A stretch of 7,920 bases of DNA. Source: Proteobacteria bacterium UBA1673. GTDB lineage: Bacteria; Pseudomonadota; Gammaproteobacteria; Comchoanobacterales; Comchoanobacteraceae. The stretch lies in NCBI GenBank assembly GCA_002320385.1, contig DCKN01000041.1, forward strand, positions 1 to 7,920. The letters run 5' to 3'. Shown in pieces: positions 5,706 to 7,920 of the stretch (position 1 is the stretch's first letter; each line of letters begins with the position of its first letter). Made by a program: the position numbers and the translations under genes. Below the pieces are notes generated by a model, which saw nothing but the letters and a program-made list of their open reading frames with translations, was not told where the DNA came from and ran no database searches.

Positions 5706-6134
5706 ATGACTCAAGCGATTCAAGTAACGCCTGCGGCGGTTCGTAAGGTGTGGGGTCTTTTAGAGGAAGGGGGTGACTTTTCTCTGAAGCTTCGTGCATA
5801 TGTCACGGGTGGTGGATGTCAAGGTCTTCAATATGGTTTTGCTTTCGAATCAGAAATGGAGCATGATGACTTTCAGCTCAGTTATCGGTTGCCGACAGGA
5901 TTGATTGGAGGCTTTGTTGTTGCATTATTGCGCGGATGTTCTGATAATAGCACGGTTTCTACAGGCCGTGACGAGTCTCAGGTATCGTTACTTATTGATC
6001 CCATAAGTTTTCCGTACCTTGATGGTTCGGAGATTGACTACGTTTCAGATGCGCACGGTGAGCGTTTTGTTGTGAGAAACCCGAATGCTAAAACAACTTG
6101 TGGTTGTGATCGGTCTTTCACTCCGGTGAGTTAG
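5706..6134 (+). CDS. erpA: ErpA-type iron-sulfur cluster carrier with a 30-residue insertion
   Basis: This is an A-type carrier (HesB/IscA fold) that receives Fe-S clusters and delivers them to target enzymes. The three cluster cysteines are present: C38 in YVTGGGCQGLQYGF, and C132 and C134 in NPNAKTTCGC. The NPNAKTTCGC ending is closer to ErpA than to IscA. The strand LLIDPISFPYLDGSEIDY (95-112) is also typical. The oddity is length: 142 residues against about 114 in E. coli. Between FAF (ending at residue 47) and VSLLIDP (from 93) there are 45 residues where E. coli ErpA has 15, so about 30 are inserted (roughly 62-91). They include a hydrophobic patch (GLIGGFVVALL, 65-75) and an extra C78. 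The reading frame is intact on both sides. The ATG at 5706 has GGGTGG 6 nt before it, and an earlier in-frame TTG at 5649 lies in the promoter. The stop interlocks with that of efp. Confidence 0.88.
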   Translation: MTQAIQVTPAAVRKVWGLLEEGGDFSLKLRAYVTGGGCQGLQYGFAFESEMEHDDFQLSYRLPTGLIGGFVVALLRGCSDNSTVSTGRDESQVSLLIDPISFPYLDGSEIDYVSDAHGERFVVRNPNAKTTCGCDRSFTPVS

Positions 6135-6697
6135 TTATTGACGCGCTCAATATAGCTGCTTTTTCTTGTGTCAACTTTGATGATATCACCCTGCTTTATG
6201 AACAGGGGTACTTTGATGTTCGCGCCTGTCTCGACCGTCGCGTTTTTCATAATGCCTGACTGACTGTTTCCTTTTACATTGGGTTCGCACTCAGTAATTT
6301 CAAGCTCCATGAAGTTTTCAGGGCTAACGCTCACGGGGTCTTGGTTCCAATATAGCACGGTATAACTGCATTGTTCTTTAAGCCATGCTTTAGCATCGTG
6401 CACCGCGTTTTCGCTTACTTCTGACTGCTCGTAGCTTTCTGGATTCATGAAATGATATTGCTGACCCTCTGCATATAGGAAGGTCATTTGTTGTTCTTGT
6501 ATATCGGCGCCGTGTAATGTTTGTCCTGACTTGTAAGTTTTATCGAGAACCTTGCCGGTAAGGCATTGTTTGATTTTCACGCGGGTGAATGCTTGGCCTT
6601 TGCCGGGCTTTTCAAACTCATTTTCGATGATGATGCAAGGTTCGCCGTCGACAAGTATTTTTAATCCGTTTTTGATATCACTAGTGGTATACTTCAT
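6131..6697 (-). CDS. efp: Translation elongation factor P
   Basis: EF-P binds ribosomes stalled on polyproline stretches between the P and E sites and speeds peptide bond formation. The 188-residue length equals that of E. coli EF-P. The N-terminal KOW-like domain holds NEFEKPGKGQAFTRVK, whose K33 corresponds to E. coli K34, the residue carrying beta-lysine. Two OB domains follow, ending in the signature VPLFIKQGDIIKVDTR (163-178). The lysine and its context suggest modification by EpmA/EpmB, which are not in this window. Two ATGs exist, at 6709 and 6697. GGAG at 6707-6704 lies 6 nt before the second and overlaps the first, and only the second matches the family N terminus, so 6697 is used. 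The C-terminal loop reads KSSY where many EF-Ps have SGEY. It converges on erpA with a 4-nt stop overlap. Confidence 0.96.
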   Translation of the reverse strand: MKYTTSDIKNGLKILVDGEPCIIIENEFEKPGKGQAFTRVKIKQCLTGKVLDKTYKSGQTLHGADIQEQQMTFLYAEGQQYHFMNPESYEQSEVSENAVHDAKAWLKEQCSYTVLYWNQDPVSVSPENFMELEITECEPNVKGNSQSGIMKNATVETGANIKVPLFIKQGDIIKVDTRKSSYIERVNN

Positions 6698-6718
6698 GCA
6701 ATACTCCATTTTTGGAAC

Positions 6719-6724
6719 ATTTTA
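6719..6724 (-). promoter_or_regulatory. Candidate -10 element of the efp promoter
   Basis: TAAAAT on the minus strand (6724-6719) matches five of six positions. A start near 6712 would give a leader of about 15 nt that just includes the GGAG ribosome site. No convincing -35 box is found 16-18 bp upstream. I see no hairpin terminator in the 86-bp spacer, so read-through from the upstream membrane-protein gene is also possible. Confidence 0.35.
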
Positions 6725-6783
6725 CAATATTTCATCTGAAATTGGTAGGCATTTATGATTGGCTTGTTTGTATTGATAGGGGA

Positions 6784-7722
6784 TTAAAGATTGAGCCCGC
6801 CAATTTGCATGAGTGCAAAAATATTGTCTAGTTTTGCTCGATTATCTGCGACCATGGTGCCCATTCCTCGAATGAGGTCATCAGACGGTAAGGTGTTGGG
6901 TGAATAGTCGGGTTGGTCAGTGCTGTAGATATTTTCTATTTTGTTTTGGTGTTTTTGATAAATCAATATACAGGTAATGATCGAAAGTGTCGTAACTGAT
7001 GCAAGGATGGTGATCGCGCCAGTGAACGAGACTGTTGTTGTTGCTGCTGATGCAAGCGCTAGAATGACTGTTAAGCTGTTGGTAATGAATCCGATGAAGT
7101 AGTTGCAGCAATGTAGGATGATTTTGTATTGTTCTTGCGTTTTGTTGATCGGCTCTTCGGCTGCTTCTTGCTCTTCTGCTAGTTGTGGTGTCTCGAGTTC
7201 TTGTTTTATCTTCCTGATGATTGGGATATTTGCAATGAGCTCCCATAGTTTCATCGATGTAACTATGGTGATGGATGATATTGTATATGCGATATTAATC
7301 TGTAGCTGCTTAGCTGTTACTATTGCGTAGTAATGTAACAGAGCCTCAAAACTGAGGACTAAGCATATGCTTGATAGTACTGATATAAGAACGATACTGA
7401 AGATGTTGCCATAGATATTCAGCTGAAGGCGAAAGAGTGCGCGTTGAAAGCCGTAGTAATAAGTATCTTTTTTTGGGGGGTGCTTTTTGGTGTAGATGAA
7501 AAATGTAAATAGAATGGCTGCAAGTGACGGGACTGTGATCGCTATGATTAGCGGTTTTACTGAATCTTTTGTGGCCAGGGTAGTGATGCAAAGGGCGTAT
7601 GCTACAAGTTGATTTGTATAATAGAGCGTGTTGATGTACTCTGAGAGACTTTTGATTAAGGGGTGAATAATGTCTTGGCTTACGGACTGAGTCCAATGAC
7701 GATCAGTTTCCAAAAAGTTCAT
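6784..7722 (-). CDS. Unrecognised 312-residue multi-pass membrane protein
   Basis: I do not recognise this protein. It appears to be an integral membrane protein with about six hydrophobic segments: roughly 33-50, 55-77, 103-130, 141-165, 201-230 and 233-255. A charged loop rich in Glu and Gln (175-198, containing LAEEQEAAEEP) splits it into two parts, and a basic patch KKHPPKK (79-85) follows the second segment. The soluble C-terminal tail (about 257-312) is polar, with DLIRGMGTMVADNRAKLDNIF near its end. There is no signal peptide, lipobox or catalytic motif that I can name. Coding is credible because the frame is long, intact and of ordinary composition, although A/T-rich. The ATG at 7722 has no ribosome site (TTAAACGCCC precedes it), so the true start is uncertain. 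Neighbouring efp does not suggest a function. Confidence 0.75.
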   Translation of the reverse strand: MNFLETDRHWTQSVSQDIIHPLIKSLSEYINTLYYTNQLVAYALCITTLATKDSVKPLIIAITVPSLAAILFTFFIYTKKHPPKKDTYYYGFQRALFRLQLNIYGNIFSIVLISVLSSICLVLSFEALLHYYAIVTAKQLQINIAYTISSITIVTSMKLWELIANIPIIRKIKQELETPQLAEEQEAAEEPINKTQEQYKIILHCCNYFIGFITNSLTVILALASAATTTVSFTGAITILASVTTLSIITCILIYQKHQNKIENIYSTDQPDYSPNTLPSDDLIRGMGTMVADNRAKLDNIFALMQIGGLNL

Positions 7723-7753
7723 GGGCGTTTAAGATGAAGGCTCTGATTAAAAT

Positions 7754-7782
7754 AACCTATCATGAGCCATCGTGCTTGTCAC
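7754..7782 (-). promoter_or_regulatory. Candidate promoter of the membrane-protein gene
   Basis: On the minus strand GTGACA (7782-7777, five of six) and TAGGTT (7759-7754, three of six) are 17 bp apart, and the -10 is preceded by TGA (extended -10). The expected start near 7747 leaves about 25 nt before the ATG at 7722. This is a moderate match only. Confidence 0.3.
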
Positions 7783-7833
7783 TTAATTTTTTCGCCTGGC
7801 GGTGGCTGATATTCTTGTTCTTCTCGGTTTTGT

Positions 7834-7862
7834 TTGACTGTGGTGTTTTTTTTTGAGACAAT
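7834..7862 (+). promoter_or_regulatory. Candidate promoter of the tRNA gene
   Basis: TTGACT (7834-7839, five of six) and GACAAT (7857-7862, four of six) have 17-bp spacing. The start near 7869 would give a leader of about 30 nt removed by RNase P. The rest of the 7723-7899 spacer shows a T-run (7845-7854) and nothing else I can name. Confidence 0.35.
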
Positions 7863-7899
7863 GACCCGGTCAACCGTTTGGATATTCCATTATTGGCAA

Positions 7900-7920
7900 G
7901 GGCCTATAGCTCAGTTGGTT
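7900..7920 (+). tRNA. 5' end of a tRNA gene (cut by window edge; isotype not determined)
   Basis: The last 21 bases fit a tRNA start: a 7-nt acceptor strand GGGCCTA (7900-7906), T8 and A9, D-stem GCTC (7909-7912), then the D-loop AGTTGGTT. The anticodon is outside the window. This 5' half resembles tRNA-Ile (GAT) or elongator tRNA-Met genes of various bacteria, so isotype is left open. No 16S rRNA 3' end precedes it, so it is not a spacer tRNA of an rRNA operon. Confidence 0.85.

Noticed and set aside
6917..7696. Open frames of 109 and 116 codons on the minus strand within the membrane-protein gene
   Set aside because: They are frame shadows of the 312-codon gene, rich in His/Ser/Arg as expected for shifted reading of an A/C-rich strand.
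7792..7800. CGCC-T-GGCG palindrome as a terminator stem
   Set aside because: The loop is a single base and no T-tract follows in the right place, so it cannot form a normal terminator hairpin.
7762..7810. Possible 15-codon peptide on the plus strand upstream of the tRNA
   Set aside because: It has no ribosome site and no recognisable product; such short frames are expected by chance.
1..7920. CRISPR array, insertion sequence, phage, toxin-antitoxin or new multi-gene defence system
   Set aside because: I saw no regularly spaced repeats, transposase, terminal inverted repeats or nuclease/toxin motifs. Almost all the coding sequence is accounted for by housekeeping genes.

Overview
The window is ordinary bacterial chromosome with gammaproteobacterial-type proteins. 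The ATP synthase, ErpA and EF-P proteins all resemble their E. coli counterparts, and the base composition is moderately A/T-rich. A host-associated gammaproteobacterium (Legionella/Coxiella-like) is possible, but that is a guess from protein flavour and not something the sequence proves.

Layout. Bases 1-3000 (minus strand) hold the start of an F1Fo ATP synthase operon, transcribed right to left in the order atpI-atpB-atpE-atpF-atpH-atpA. atpA is cut by the left edge after 203 codons. The genes are packed tightly (two 1-nt TGATG overlaps, a 29-nt overlap and a 2-nt gap), and a good sigma70-type promoter lies at 3062-3089. Running the other way from the same 240-bp spacer is a plus-strand pair at 3243-4888: a Calvin-subtype class II fructose-bisphosphate aldolase (GTG start) and the ribosome-assembly GTPase EngB (TTG start 2 nt after the aldolase stop). 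Next comes a single-gene cysteine dioxygenase unit (5070-5582). Its short control region carries a G-quadruplex motif, a perfect -35 box and a perfect 7-2-7 inverted repeat between the promoter boxes. An ErpA-type iron-sulfur carrier follows (5706-6134), with a clear extended -10 promoter and an unusual insertion of about 30 residues. Its stop codon interlocks with that of the convergent gene for elongation factor P (6131-6697, minus). Upstream of efp on the same strand is an unrecognised 312-residue membrane protein (6784-7722). The last 21 bases are the 5' end of a tRNA gene on the plus strand.

How the genes fit together. Most are core functions: energy conservation (Atp), glycolysis/gluconeogenesis (Fba), 50S assembly (EngB), Fe-S cluster delivery (ErpA) and polyproline translation (EF-P). 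The accessory elements are the cysteine dioxygenase with its operator-like control region, the insertion in ErpA and the orphan membrane protein. I see no insertion sequence, CRISPR array, phage gene or defence/toxin cassette, and nothing that forms a new multi-gene system. The best leads are local: the cysteine dioxygenase regulatory region and the ErpA insertion.
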